Source of the DNA: an uncultured Lachnospiraceae bacterium
GTDB taxonomy: Bacteria > Bacillota > Clostridia > Lachnospirales > Lachnospiraceae
Direction of reading: 5' to 3'
DNA: 64,000 bases
NCBI GenBank assembly: GCA_905234245.1
Contig: CAJOGN010000001.1
Span: forward strand, 1-64,000
Shown here: positions 23,432-32,207 of the stretch, one piece after another
Layout of the letters: every line of letters begins with the position of its first letter
Position numbering within the stretch: position 1 is the stretch's first letter
The notes under the pieces: generated by a model
Told to the model about the DNA's origin: nothing
Database searches by the model: none
What the model saw: only the letters and a program-made list of their open reading frames with translations
Position numbers and translations under genes: made by a program

Positions 23432-24040
23432 ATGAAAATATGGAAGTGGTATAAGAATTTATCAGACGAGCAATTCATAGCATCGAAGAATTTGAGTATA
23501 GAGGACAAATATCCTCTATATGCATTTACGAACAAAAAGAAATATGCTAAGCAATTTAAAAAGATGAGAAGAATGGAACGCTTTATTGAGGTCCATGATA
23601 ATTTAACACGAGCAGAATATACAGAGTTTTGTAATAATAAAAATAAGCAAATGCTCAAGATGTATCCATATACATATTTCGATAAGAAAAAATATGGTAA
23701 ACCATTAGAAATTAAGATTTTATCTACTGGAGATGAAAAGGATACAACTGGAGCAGCGTTAGATGATATATTTGATTCAGATAGTATGCAGGGAATGATG
23801 GTATATGAATTCAACCCCTTCATACTGAATATAGAATATCTGAATGCATTGAATAAACTTGAATTCATTAACTTATGGAAAATGTATACAGCACAGCATA
23901 TTGACTATAGAGTAGCTGACGAATTAGGATTCCAACTAGATTACTCTTATCCACAAATCACATATGACGAAGTAGTTGGTTTCATCACCATATATGGTGA
24001 TACGTTTAAAGATGGCCAAGAAGGTGCTGAGTATTGGTGA
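23432..24040 (+). CDS. Unknown, YAFT-family paralogue
   Basis: 202 aa starting M-K-I-W-K-W-Y behind AGGAG at 8 nt; an in-frame extension to 23363 would overlap the previous gene and lacks a site. It carries L-Y-A-F-T-N-K-K-K-Y-A-K-Q-F at ~30 and Y-L-N-A-L-N-K-L-E near 145. Third consecutive paralogue, pointing to local gene duplication. Confidence 0.6.
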   Translation: MKIWKWYKNLSDEQFIASKNLSIEDKYPLYAFTNKKKYAKQFKKMRRMERFIEVHDNLTRAEYTEFCNNKNKQMLKMYPYTYFDKKKYGKPLEIKILSTGDEKDTTGAALDDIFDSDSMQGMMVYEFNPFILNIEYLNALNKLEFINLWKMYTAQHIDYRVADELGFQLDYSYPQITYDEVVGFITIYGDTFKDGQEGAEYW

Positions 24041-24101
24041 TGTCTTAAATAAACATGTGGAAAACAAAAGTTTAACACATGATAAGAAGGGAGTTGCCTA
24101 T

Positions 24102-24752
24102 ATGAAGCATAATATTCGACTAGATAATTACAATACACCAGAAGAAATGGAGTACACGGTAACTCTAAATACTGAAAAAGAAAAAACCAAGTTCATTAAA
24201 AGAACTGAATCCATCATTCGGTCTTCTCTAGAGTATAGAGATTACATCGCCTTTCTGAAAGATTATGTTGATATGAATCACTGTGCATTTTTCAGTAGAG
24301 TAGAAAACTCACAAGGAAATCGAGTTCGTATCGAGATTCACCATGAGCCTCTTACTCTATTTGATATCGTACAGACTGTACTCAACAAGCATCTAGATGA
24401 AGGTATTCCAATTAATGATTTATTCATTGCTGATGAAGTGTTAGATTTGCATTATAAGAACCAAGTGGGATTAATCCCACTTTCTAAGTCTATACATCAA
24501 ATCGTTCACAACAGCAATGAACTTACAATTCCACTAAATTTAGTATATGGAAACTATAAGCAGTTCGTAGAGGATTATAATGATTATCTCGATGACGCTG
24601 TAGTAGAAAAACTTCAAAGAAAAATAGATGAAGCAAAAGCTATTAAGCTTGAGAAGATTGAAAAGGTATTAACACCTACATATGTCTATGTGAATGTAGA
24701 CGGTTATGAACTTCCTAAAAAGATGGAAGTTCATGGCGAACAAATCGCGTGA
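24102..24752 (+). CDS. Unknown, HH-motif protein, paralogue of 32208-32897
   Basis: 216 aa from M-K-H-N-I-R-L-D (GAAGGGA 9 nt upstream). Longer in-frame starts overlap the previous gene without a site. It shares with 32208-32897 the pattern Y-x-x-Y-I-x-[FY]-L-K-[DN]-[VY]-V, then H-C-x-x-x, I-E-[IM]-H-H-x-P, L-[FY]-D, I-A-D-[EA]-[VI]-L-D and H-x-x-x-x. Conserved histidines suggest a metal-dependent activity, but the family is not known to me. Confidence 0.6.
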   Translation: MKHNIRLDNYNTPEEMEYTVTLNTEKEKTKFIKRTESIIRSSLEYRDYIAFLKDYVDMNHCAFFSRVENSQGNRVRIEIHHEPLTLFDIVQTVLNKHLDEGIPINDLFIADEVLDLHYKNQVGLIPLSKSIHQIVHNSNELTIPLNLVYGNYKQFVEDYNDYLDDAVVEKLQRKIDEAKAIKLEKIEKVLTPTYVYVNVDGYELPKKMEVHGEQIA

Positions 24753-24754
24753 AA

Positions 24755-24794
24755 AGAAATGCAAACTAGAGTCATCCATCTAGTTTGCATTTCT
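24755..24794 (+). terminator. Terminator
   Basis: 16-bp perfect stem agaaatgcaaactaga with its complement just after 24752. Confidence 0.75.
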
Positions 24795-24823
24795 AATTAT
24801 TAACACAGGAGGAATTATAATCT

Positions 24824-24883
24824 ATGGGTAAAAATTCAGTGGAAATAAGGAATTTATTATTCCATTATCTCTATGTTGAATGA
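24824..24883 (+). other. 19-codon leader ORF with strong ribosome binding site
   Basis: ATG-GGT-AAA...TGA, 19 residues, behind AGGAGG at 11 nt, upstream of the AAA+ gene. It may be a translated leader or a chance ORF. No regulatory codon run is seen. Confidence 0.3.
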
Positions 24884-24944
24884 TAATATTTTAATTCTTT
24901 TTAAGATTTACCATAAAAAATATGAATTAACGGAGGAATAAATA

Positions 24945-26213
24945 ATGAGCAAGAAACATAAATCGACTGCAGAGATTGCAGATTACATCATGCACGACTT
25001 AATAGAAGATGCTGAACTAGATGAGGTTGCTACAGTAATAACAAAACTACCAATCCTGGTTGAAAATGGAATGGGGTGCTGTGTAACAGAAGAATGCTAT
25101 CTTGATTTGTCAAAAGTAAATATGTATCATGTAGCATCCATGTTCTTCCAGAAGTATAATAAGAAATTGAAAGTCCAGCGTAGAAAACTTGAAGATTATG
25201 AGTTCGGTGGATCCGAGGTTGTATTCTCCAATTATGACAAGAGACTTATTGCTGTAACTAAATACAGTCTCAGTTATGGGACCTATATGGTTGAATTCGA
25301 TACCGACACATATGGTGTATTTATTTGTAAGCCCCATGCAGATAGATTCATCGTTGATGCTACTGTATATTTTATCGGAAGAGAGTGGAAAAAATATAGA
25401 GATAAGTTTCTTAATAAGCTAGATGAGTATAATAAGATTTGGAAATCTCAGAAGCGTGAAACTGTCCGTGATATAAACGGAGAGAATGAACAAGAAGCTA
25501 TCTTTAAACCATTTGACCAAGTTATCTTTTCTGGGAAAGCTGATTTACTCAGATACATTGATAACTGGGTGAAAAATATTCCTATCTATTATGATGACTA
25601 CAAGATGGTTTCGAAACTCTCTGTTCTTCTTTATGGAGAGCCTGGAACTGGAAAAAGTACAGTAGCTAGAGCAATCGCAAATTATCTGGATATCAGTACT
25701 GTCACAACCGTAACAGCAGATTATTTTACTCCTAATAGAAATAATAACGATAATAAGCAATATAAGAGATATGGTGGATATTATACTTCCTATAAAGGAT
25801 ATCCATCTGTATATACTCTAGACGATGTTGACTGTGTCTGTAAATCTAGAGAAGATGATAACTCACAGGATAACAGTGAGATTTTAGCAAATCTCTTAGC
25901 ATTCCTAGACAATCCACCCACATTCTTCTTTAAGGCAAAGAATGGAATTCGCTATCCAGTCTCTATTGTAATTGCTACTACAAATTACATTGATAAACTG
26001 GATGAAGCTGTAAAGAGATATGGTAGATTTGATTTGAAAATTGAGATGACTGAATTTAATAAGAAGGAAGCACAAGAGATGTGTGACATTTATCATCTGA
26101 GACTTGAAGACCTGGTTGATAATTCCGATGATAAAGATTTCAGAATCTCTCCTAGCTATCTTCAGACTCTCTGCTTAGAGAATGTCGATAAGAGCATGAA
26201 AGAAGGAAGATAA
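24945..26213 (+). CDS. AAA+ ATPase (BCS1/FtsH-like core)
   Basis: 422 aa with a GGAGG site. The N-terminal ~190 residues are unassigned and probably recognise substrate. The AAA+ core has Walker A G-E-P-G-T-G-K-S (231-238), Walker B Y-T-L-D-D-V-D (~290-296), sensor-1 I-A-T-T-N (~342-346) and the arginine finger G-R-F-D (~358-361). This order matches the classical BCS1/CDC48-type subgroup that remodels proteins. First gene after the leader. The following genes at 26262-30538 run in the same direction and may be partners. Confidence 0.8.
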   Translation: MSKKHKSTAEIADYIMHDLIEDAELDEVATVITKLPILVENGMGCCVTEECYLDLSKVNMYHVASMFFQKYNKKLKVQRRKLEDYEFGGSEVVFSNYDKRLIAVTKYSLSYGTYMVEFDTDTYGVFICKPHADRFIVDATVYFIGREWKKYRDKFLNKLDEYNKIWKSQKRETVRDINGENEQEAIFKPFDQVIFSGKADLLRYIDNWVKNIPIYYDDYKMVSKLSVLLYGEPGTGKSTVARAIANYLDISTVTTVTADYFTPNRNNNDNKQYKRYGGYYTSYKGYPSVYTLDDVDCVCKSREDDNSQDNSEILANLLAFLDNPPTFFFKAKNGIRYPVSIVIATTNYIDKLDEAVKRYGRFDLKIEMTEFNKKEAQEMCDIYHLRLEDLVDNSDDKDFRISPSYLQTLCLENVDKSMKEGR

Positions 26214-26220
26214 AAAAGAT

Positions 26221-26231
26221 TATATATTATC
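26221..26231 (+). promoter_or_regulatory. Phage promoter-like element TATATATTATC
   Basis: One-base variant of the recurring element, 31 nt before the GTG of 26262-27512. Confidence 0.45.
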
Positions 26232-26261
26232 TATTTGATATAATTAGGAGGTGAATCGGTT

Positions 26262-27512
26262 GTGGCTGATGAATATAAAGAAACTCTAATCTTTAATGTA
26301 AAAAGTTCAACACCGACGGATAGTCCACCAGAAAGGAAAAAACATGGTGGAAGTACAAAACAAAAACGTGTCAGAAAAGAAAGAAAAGTAAGTCCAGAGA
26401 AATTTCAGCAGATGCTGAAATCATATGATGAAGTTGTCGTAAATGATTATGGTGATGAATATCATATGAGTGAAGAAGACAGAAAGAAGAAGTTTAAGTA
26501 TTATGAAGTCTTCTCACGACTGGCAAAATGTAAGAGAAAGTTTAGGAAACTTGATGAATTCGTTAAGGTTTATAGAATATCAATGGAGTGCTTAAAAGCA
26601 GTAGCAGACAGTAATGGTATTTATAAGCCTGAAGATTTCACAATGAAAGTCATGAAGGGTAAGATTAAAGTCTTTGGACTGAACTTTCCAAAATATATCG
26701 GTAAAGACAGAAAAGATATCAATTGGAAATATGTGATAAATTATGTCATGGATCCGTCGTTGGATGTAAATGAACTTACAACGATAAATGAATCCGAATC
26801 TTCAGATCCGAATGACGAAGAACTCATGAGAACTATATTCTCTGATGAGAAGCTTGAAGAGATTCGAGAATTTATCAGAGAAGACCGTGAGAATACTGAG
26901 ATGGAATCTTATGATGAAAATGATGATGATCAGGGATTTGCACTTTATGCAAATCCGAAATTCACTAAGAGATTCATTAAAGATAATCCCGGTGTCATGA
27001 AGAATATCCTCGCAGCTATGAAGGAAGAACGCAGACGTAGAAGGTTTGATAATACTCTCAGATCTTTCGTGTTTGATATGACAGAAGAAGATTATGAGTA
27101 TATTGCCAAAATCGATAGAGACCGTGGTTATGTATCCGATTCTGATATCCCGAAGTTCAAAGGTGATATCATGAATGACGATGATTATAATAGGTATATG
27201 TATGAACTTGATCGTTATGAGAAAGATCATATCAAAGAAAATTATCGTGGTAAGATGAGAACCATTGGCGAGATTGAGGAAATCGAACTTAAGAATGCGT
27301 TGGAAGAAGCCGGATGGAATCTTCGTGCTCTTTATCGTGAAAAGGATAAGGAGAAGAAACTTCGTAAGGCATATAAAGCTGATAAGAAGAGAGAAGAAGA
27401 ACTGAAGAAGAAACTGACAGCAATCCAAAGCAGACAAGAGAAACGTAAGAAGACAAATGTAAAGTTCAATTCCAAAAAGAAGAGTAAAAAAGGCAAAAAG
27501 GAGAATGATTAG
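26262..27512 (+). CDS. Unknown highly charged protein
   Basis: 416 aa from a GTG start 9 nt after AGGAGG. Acidic middle (residues ~170-230) and a very basic end (K-K-K-S-K-K-G-K-K). Basic tail and helical charge pattern suggest nucleic-acid or virion association. No known domain. It follows the AAA+ gene by 48 nt with its own promoter-like element. Confidence 0.6.
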   Translation: MADEYKETLIFNVKSSTPTDSPPERKKHGGSTKQKRVRKERKVSPEKFQQMLKSYDEVVVNDYGDEYHMSEEDRKKKFKYYEVFSRLAKCKRKFRKLDEFVKVYRISMECLKAVADSNGIYKPEDFTMKVMKGKIKVFGLNFPKYIGKDRKDINWKYVINYVMDPSLDVNELTTINESESSDPNDEELMRTIFSDEKLEEIREFIREDRENTEMESYDENDDDQGFALYANPKFTKRFIKDNPGVMKNILAAMKEERRRRRFDNTLRSFVFDMTEEDYEYIAKIDRDRGYVSDSDIPKFKGDIMNDDDYNRYMYELDRYEKDHIKENYRGKMRTIGEIEEIELKNALEEAGWNLRALYREKDKEKKLRKAYKADKKREEELKKKLTAIQSRQEKRKKTNVKFNSKKKSKKGKKEND

Positions 27513-27553
27513 ATGAGCGGATAAAGAATTTTAAGAAGGAAGCAAAATTTCAA

Positions 27554-27661
27554 ATGGACTCTGCCATCCTTTATGGAATAGGAAAGGATGGTCAGAGTTT
27601 CAAAGAGTATGAGAAAGACATGCAAGATTTCTCGTTCGATAAGATAATGAGAGGCGAATGA
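27554..27661 (+). CDS. Possible 35-aa protein
   Basis: ATG to TGA, M-D-S-A-I-L-Y-G-I-G-K ... D-K-I-M-R-G-E, filling the gap between 26262-27512 and 27663. The frame is open 14 codons further upstream (to a TGA at the end of the previous gene) without another start. The ribosome site (AAGGAAG) is distant. Either a small gene, or a remnant joined to the previous gene by frameshift. Confidence 0.35.
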   Translation: MDSAILYGIGKDGQSFKEYEKDMQDFSFDKIMRGE

Positions 27662-27662
27662 T

Positions 27663-28562
27663 ATGGCTGAGAAAACAATTCTTAGATCACTCATTAAAAA
27701 ATACTTTCCTCCTGACCTTTTGGTAAAGTTGGAATTGGTATCGAATGCACATGATGTTGATAATAATGAAAAGACAGATGAAGTCTTGGAGTTATTAAAT
27801 GAATATCATGTACCATTTTCAAGTTTAGGTAATGGAACGAATCGATATGGTATACTCGTTGATGGGTATGCTGTAAAGATAGCTCTTGATAGAGCTGGTA
27901 GAATTGACAATATGCGGGAGTTTAAGTATTCAAGAGTACACTATCCCGATGTTGTTAAAGTTTACGAGTGTTGTACAAACGGAATGGTCGCGACATTTGA
28001 ATATGTCACAATTTTCTCTCTGGATGATTTTTATGATAATCAAAATAAGATGAGAGAGATTCTAGAGAGACTGACAAAGAATTTTCTCGTTGGTGATATT
28101 GGAATTAGTACCAATAATTATATTAATTGGGGTACGAGGTCTGATGGTTCTATTGTAATTCTTGATTTTGCTTATATCTATTCATTAAGTTATAGAGGTT
28201 TCCTTTGTACTTGTGAAGATGAGGGAGTCTTACAATTTGACCATGATTTCAATTATCTTCAATGCCCGTTCTGTAAAAAGAAGTATCAGTTTTCTGATAT
28301 CAGAAAAAGGATAACGAAGCAGGATGAGATTAATGAAATTGGAGATATTAGGGAATGTGGTTATGTATTGACTGAAGCGAATCAAGAATTTATATTAGAC
28401 CCAAATAAGTCTGAGTACCTGAAACCAAAGAAGAAGAAAAATAAAGATCACGAGAAAATCAAGAAGAAAGATGACCATGGCGATGAAGAATTTACCTATA
28501 AAGATCAAATGAAAATAATGAATAGCTTACTGAATATAAATGGGAGGAATAATAATGTCTAA
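27663..28562 (+). CDS. Protein-kinase-like protein with zinc ribbon
   Basis: 299 aa with GAGGCGA before the ATG. It shows protein-kinase landmarks in order: a Gly-rich loop L-G-N-G-T-N-R-Y-G (55-63); A-V-K-I-A with the putative ATP Lys (72); a catalytic-loop-like G-D-I-G ... N (D145, N155); and a DFG-like L-D-F-A (D168). A four-Cys zinc ribbon follows (C182, C184, C201, C204), then a Lys-rich tail. The tail motif Y-K-D-Q-M-K-I-M-N recurs at the start of the next gene. It could phosphorylate host or phage proteins or be a pseudokinase. The zinc insertion is unusual. Confidence 0.55.
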   Translation: MAEKTILRSLIKKYFPPDLLVKLELVSNAHDVDNNEKTDEVLELLNEYHVPFSSLGNGTNRYGILVDGYAVKIALDRAGRIDNMREFKYSRVHYPDVVKVYECCTNGMVATFEYVTIFSLDDFYDNQNKMREILERLTKNFLVGDIGISTNNYINWGTRSDGSIVILDFAYIYSLSYRGFLCTCEDEGVLQFDHDFNYLQCPFCKKKYQFSDIRKRITKQDEINEIGDIRECGYVLTEANQEFILDPNKSEYLKPKKKKNKDHEKIKKKDDHGDEEFTYKDQMKIMNSLLNINGRNNNV

Positions 28563-29871
28563 GAAAAAGAATAAGAAAAAGCACGTTAATGAATACGAAG
28601 AGCAGATGAGCATAATGAATGAAATCAACAACATTATGCTCAACGGGGGCAAATTTAATATTGCCCCCGAAGAAAAAGAGAGTGATGAAGAAGAATATCA
28701 AGATCCCCTCGATCTGTTTAGAAGTATTGAAGCGGATCTTGAAGCCAGGTACAGAGAAGAAGATGACGACGATGACTATGAGCCGGAACCTGTTTCCTAT
28801 GATTCCGAAAACAGAAATAACGGTGTGAAGAAAATCACAGTTCGTTATAAGAACGATGATGTGAAGATTGTCGAAATCAGTGACTCTGTTAAGACAGTCT
28901 CCATTGACATTAATGCTCTAGACCCAGATGACGAAAAATATGACTATGATGAAGAGTACAATGATGGTACTCCTCTGTATGCGATTGCAAAGGTTAGACT
29001 GGTTGAGATTCTCACAAACTTCTATCCGAATGCATTCTTAACCAAAGATGTCATGAATGATAAGTTCTGGAATGTATCTTCAATGAATGAGCAGTCTTTC
29101 TATTTCATGAAGTCGTTCTTTGATGATGATATCCTGTTTGGATATTATATCCCCGAGGAATCTCTGGGTGCATATGAGGAAGTCATCGAAGATGCCATGC
29201 GTATGAATAAGCTGAGGTCTTTCCTCACTTATATCTATGATGCAACCTCTACTCACGGGTTTGCATTTGGTAATCTTGGCGAATCCTATATTCGTCAGCT
29301 AATGATGCTTACGGATGTAGACGACAGTAGTGAGAACTTCATCAACATGATTCTGGATAGTGATGATACTATCATTGATAGTAGTCTTGGTTCAGATGTT
29401 GAAGACAATGGACATATTCCAATCTATCCTTTCTATTTCAAGAATGATGCAGTAGATTCTTATATCAATGGTGTTGAAGACGAAGATGAAGACGATGAGG
29501 ATGATGAAGAAGAAGTCTCCGAACCTGAGGATGAAGCCACTCCTGTTACAGAAGAAGTTGATGAGCCCAAAGAGGATATTCAATTCAATGTGCCAAAACA
29601 AGAACCTGAAGAGGCTGTGACCGATGAGGTCATGAATGATGAACCCTCTGGTGAAGCCATAGTATCCGAAGATCATCCGGTTGTTGAACCGAAGCCGTTC
29701 AATGCAGTTGATGAACTGAAGGCATTTGATCCTGAATTTGAGGATCTCTTTGATTCTGAAGAGGAATCTGATGAACCCCCTGTATCAGTAAAAGGGGTTG
29801 CAGCAGATGATGAATCTAAGAAATCTGAGAATGTAGATGAAGGAGAGTTCATCGTTAAAAGACGGCTTTAA
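28555..29871 (+). CDS. Acidic protein of unknown function
   Basis: 438 aa starting M-S-K-K-K-N-K-K-K behind GGGAGG, overlapping the end of the kinase-like gene by 8 nt. A basic N-terminus (with Y-E-E-Q-M-S-I-M-N, like the tail of the preceding protein) is followed by very acidic segments, above all ~305-400 with D/E runs. A globular part (~130-240) lies between. The acidic low-complexity region suggests a scaffold, DNA mimic or interaction hub. This is inference only. Confidence 0.6.
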   Translation: MSKKKNKKKHVNEYEEQMSIMNEINNIMLNGGKFNIAPEEKESDEEEYQDPLDLFRSIEADLEARYREEDDDDDYEPEPVSYDSENRNNGVKKITVRYKNDDVKIVEISDSVKTVSIDINALDPDDEKYDYDEEYNDGTPLYAIAKVRLVEILTNFYPNAFLTKDVMNDKFWNVSSMNEQSFYFMKSFFDDDILFGYYIPEESLGAYEEVIEDAMRMNKLRSFLTYIYDATSTHGFAFGNLGESYIRQLMMLTDVDDSSENFINMILDSDDTIIDSSLGSDVEDNGHIPIYPFYFKNDAVDSYINGVEDEDEDDEDDEEEVSEPEDEATPVTEEVDEPKEDIQFNVPKQEPEEAVTDEVMNDEPSGEAIVSEDHPVVEPKPFNAVDELKAFDPEFEDLFDSEEESDEPPVSVKGVAADDESKKSENVDEGEFIVKRRL

Positions 29872-29890
29872 GTAAAAAGGAGTGGGCACA

Positions 29891-30538
29891 ATGTCAATAT
29901 ATTTCATGGATGGCAAAACATTCATCACCAAATATATAAACGAAGACCCACGAAAAGTATTGAGGACACAATTCGTTATTGTGTCCTCAACTATTCGTAA
30001 AACCGGTAAGTATGAAAAACAAGTCATAAATGCCAATAGTTCTTTATATCCACCACCCGAACTTCTTGTTGACTATGACAATTACAAGAAGAACGAAGAC
30101 TATCAGATGAGGTATAAAGAATTTATTCGGGATTCGAATCCTCTACTAGCCACTCTAGTAAAATACTCTATCGAAGATGATGTCAACATTGTGTTTCTCT
30201 GTTCTGAGAAAGAGAAGAAGTATCAGTATCTCAAGCTTATCAGTGCTTATATGCTGGATGAATTTGGCTATCCCATGTATAATTATAAAAAGATGATAAG
30301 TGGAAAAGCCAAGAAACAAAAGTATGATGAAGCATATGTATTAAGCAGATGTGATAAGATTCTCAAAAAGGCAAAGAAGCACAAGAAGGAAAGAATGCTC
30401 TCTACGGAATCTGGACGGAAAGAATATTTCGGAAAGATGTCTAAAAAGGAAATGAAGAAGAAGTTACAGAAACTTGGGTTATATGATAAGAAACTAACTA
30501 GTTCAGAAATGAGAGAGCTTCTAGATTTGGCGACATGA
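29891..30538 (+). CDS. Unknown protein
   Basis: 215 aa starting M-S-I-Y-F-M-D-G-K behind AAGGAG at 8 nt; a GTG at 29882 is too close to the site. The first half (beta-rich, F-V-I-V-S-S-T and V-N-I-V-F-L-C-S-E-K) looks like a compact alpha/beta domain. The C-terminal third is very Lys-rich and ends in a short helix. Last gene of the AAA+/kinase run before the terminator 30544-30580. Confidence 0.6.
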   Translation: MSIYFMDGKTFITKYINEDPRKVLRTQFVIVSSTIRKTGKYEKQVINANSSLYPPPELLVDYDNYKKNEDYQMRYKEFIRDSNPLLATLVKYSIEDDVNIVFLCSEKEKKYQYLKLISAYMLDEFGYPMYNYKKMISGKAKKQKYDEAYVLSRCDKILKKAKKHKKERMLSTESGRKEYFGKMSKKEMKKKLQKLGLYDKKLTSSEMRELLDLAT

Positions 30539-30543
30539 TTTAT

Positions 30544-30580
30544 AAAAGAAGGATGCTTGAAATGGGCATCCTTCTTTTTT
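30544..30580 (+). terminator. Terminator
   Basis: 13-bp stem aaaagaaggatgc with its complement, followed by six T. Confidence 0.9.
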
Positions 30581-30616
30581 ATTTCTTTTGATACAGTTTA
30601 GAAATGGGGTGGTAAT

Positions 30617-31405
30617 GTGAGTGATCTTTATTTAAAAGATAGCTATTTGAATAAAAACATAGATTTCTTATTAAACGCAGTAATTATAGAGTATGACTTA
30701 AAATCAGCAAACACTAGTTTGTGTAGAGAATATAATCTTCTTCCAGGTAAACAAATAGAAGAAATTGAGAAGATGCCAAAAAAGAAACGTGTGGTTACAA
30801 TTGGCAAATTACAGAGAAAAGACAATAAATTTAAAGACGGATTAAAAGATGCATTTATAGATATAAGGAGAAGATTCTTTGAGAAAAATGATATACAAGA
30901 TTCTGATATCCTAAGTATTAAGAAGGATGCTATCTTCTGTCTAAGAGAAGTTGAGTATACTGATTTTGGAGAATGCCATTTTCTGAAAAAGAACCAATAC
31001 ACATCTTATTTATACCTGAATAAACTAGAGTTCTATTATAACTCAAAAGGAGAAACCTTAGGAGATGATGGAAGACTAGATGTGAAAGGTATTGATGATG
31101 AGGTAGTAAGAAAGCATGATGAATTCATGAACTCATTCTTCAAAACTCTATTCAAGCATCTAGAGACAGGAAGTACAAAATCCAAATTTAATTTCCTAAA
31201 AAGATTTATAGATAAATATAAGTCTCTCCGGTTAGAAGTTGGTTATTACAGAGAGTATAACCAACAGAGTATTATCAGATTGACTGACTCAGATGAGACT
31301 TATGACAATCCTGTATTCATCCCGTATGAGCACAAGCAGGAGCATATAAATATTGACTATAATTTCTTCCATATACTTTTACCAATCGTAAAAATTTTAG
31401 TATAG
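30617..31405 (+). CDS. Unknown protein
   Basis: 262 aa from a GTG start (V-S-D-L-Y-L-K-D) near GGGGTGG. Charged, alpha-helical, with aromatic clusters. No motif recognised. Followed after 13 nt by the small membrane protein 31419-31562 in the same unit. Confidence 0.55.
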   Translation: MSDLYLKDSYLNKNIDFLLNAVIIEYDLKSANTSLCREYNLLPGKQIEEIEKMPKKKRVVTIGKLQRKDNKFKDGLKDAFIDIRRRFFEKNDIQDSDILSIKKDAIFCLREVEYTDFGECHFLKKNQYTSYLYLNKLEFYYNSKGETLGDDGRLDVKGIDDEVVRKHDEFMNSFFKTLFKHLETGSTKSKFNFLKRFIDKYKSLRLEVGYYREYNQQSIIRLTDSDETYDNPVFIPYEHKQEHINIDYNFFHILLPIVKILV

Positions 31406-31418
31406 AGGAGTGTATAAA

Positions 31419-31562
31419 ATGGATAAACTTGCTATTATGCTACATAATGTATGGACTGTGTGTAAAATTATCATGTCAATAGACGTTGCTTTAATAGTAG
31501 CACTTGTTGGAATCTTTCTACTAAAGTGCATTATTGATTCAATCTTTGATTATTTTAAATAA
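31419..31562 (+). CDS. Small membrane protein (47 aa)
   Basis: ATG behind GAGGAG at 8 nt, 47 codons. One membrane helix (V-A-L-I-V-A-L-V-G-I-F-L-L, ~23-38) flanked by short polar ends. Directly followed by a terminator. Single-helix small phage proteins often act on the host membrane, but nothing specific can be said. Confidence 0.6.
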   Translation: MDKLAIMLHNVWTVCKIIMSIDVALIVALVGIFLLKCIIDSIFDYFK

Positions 31563-31570
31563 TCTACGGT

Positions 31571-31605
31571 AAAAGAGAGTGAGAATATTCTCACTCTCTT
31601 TTTTT
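31571..31605 (+). terminator. Terminator
   Basis: Long stem aaaagagagtgagaa with its complement, then seven T. Confidence 0.9.
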
Positions 31606-31655
31606 GTAATAATATAGCATCAAAGAAAAGAACACAATTTGGAGGTTGTACGATT

Positions 31656-31685
31656 ATGGAAAAATGTAATGAGATAAAAGTTTGA
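31656..31685 (+). other. 9-codon ORF with strong ribosome binding site
   Basis: ATG-GAA-AAA-TGT ... TGA, 9 residues, behind TTGGAGG. It sits in the gap between the terminator at 31571 and the convergent gene 31737-32204. Too short to judge. Listed because similar tiny ORFs occur elsewhere in the window. Confidence 0.25.
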
Positions 31686-31736
31686 TCAATGCATACTTTT
31701 AAGACATTACAATATTGTTTTTTGAATATTATATCA

Positions 31737-32204
31737 TTACGTTGTTATATCACCTTGATTATTATTTCTTAGATATAAGAAATATTCCACGAATACTCGT
31801 TTCTGAATGTATTTCATAATACATTCTTTTGTCACGAGATTATTCTTATCTGTATATACATCAGTGGCTAAACTTTCAAACACTGTCTGTCCAACATCTT
31901 GTAACACATTCTCAAAGTCAAGATTCTTATTCTTCTTCTCTAAGAATATCTCAAATCTTCTGTTATTGATTATCTCATATTCTATGAGAGTATCAATCAG
32001 ACTGAATAGTTCTTTTGTAGCTGCTACTCTTTGTCCTATATCTAGATTTGGTGTAGAATTCACAATTTCTTGTTGTGTCTCTATAATTTCGAGGTAGTCA
32101 TTCTCTGTAGAATCCCATCTACGACTTTGTACAATGTAAAAGATTATTGAGAATATAAAATATACACCAAATGCTACATATATAGCAATATGTGTGTAAT
32201 CCAT
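31737..32204 (-). CDS. Membrane-anchored protein of unknown function
   Basis: 155 aa with AGGAGG at 8 nt. N-terminal membrane helix (I-A-I-Y-V-A-F-G-V-Y-F-I-F-S-I-I-F-Y-I-V, ~6-25), then a soluble helical domain. 3 nt from 32208-32897 and clearly in one operon with it. A spanin-like or envelope role is possible. No family is recognised. Confidence 0.6.
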   Translation of the reverse strand: MDYTHIAIYVAFGVYFIFSIIFYIVQSRRWDSTENDYLEIIETQQEIVNSTPNLDIGQRVAATKELFSLIDTLIEYEIINNRRFEIFLEKKNKNLDFENVLQDVGQTVFESLATDVYTDKNNLVTKECIMKYIQKRVFVEYFLYLRNNNQGDITT

Positions 32205-32207
32205 ACA

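Noticed and set aside
26802-27437. Minus-strand 211-codon ORF
   Set aside because: Antisense shadow of the charged gene 26262-27512; Ile/Phe-rich and without a ribosome site.
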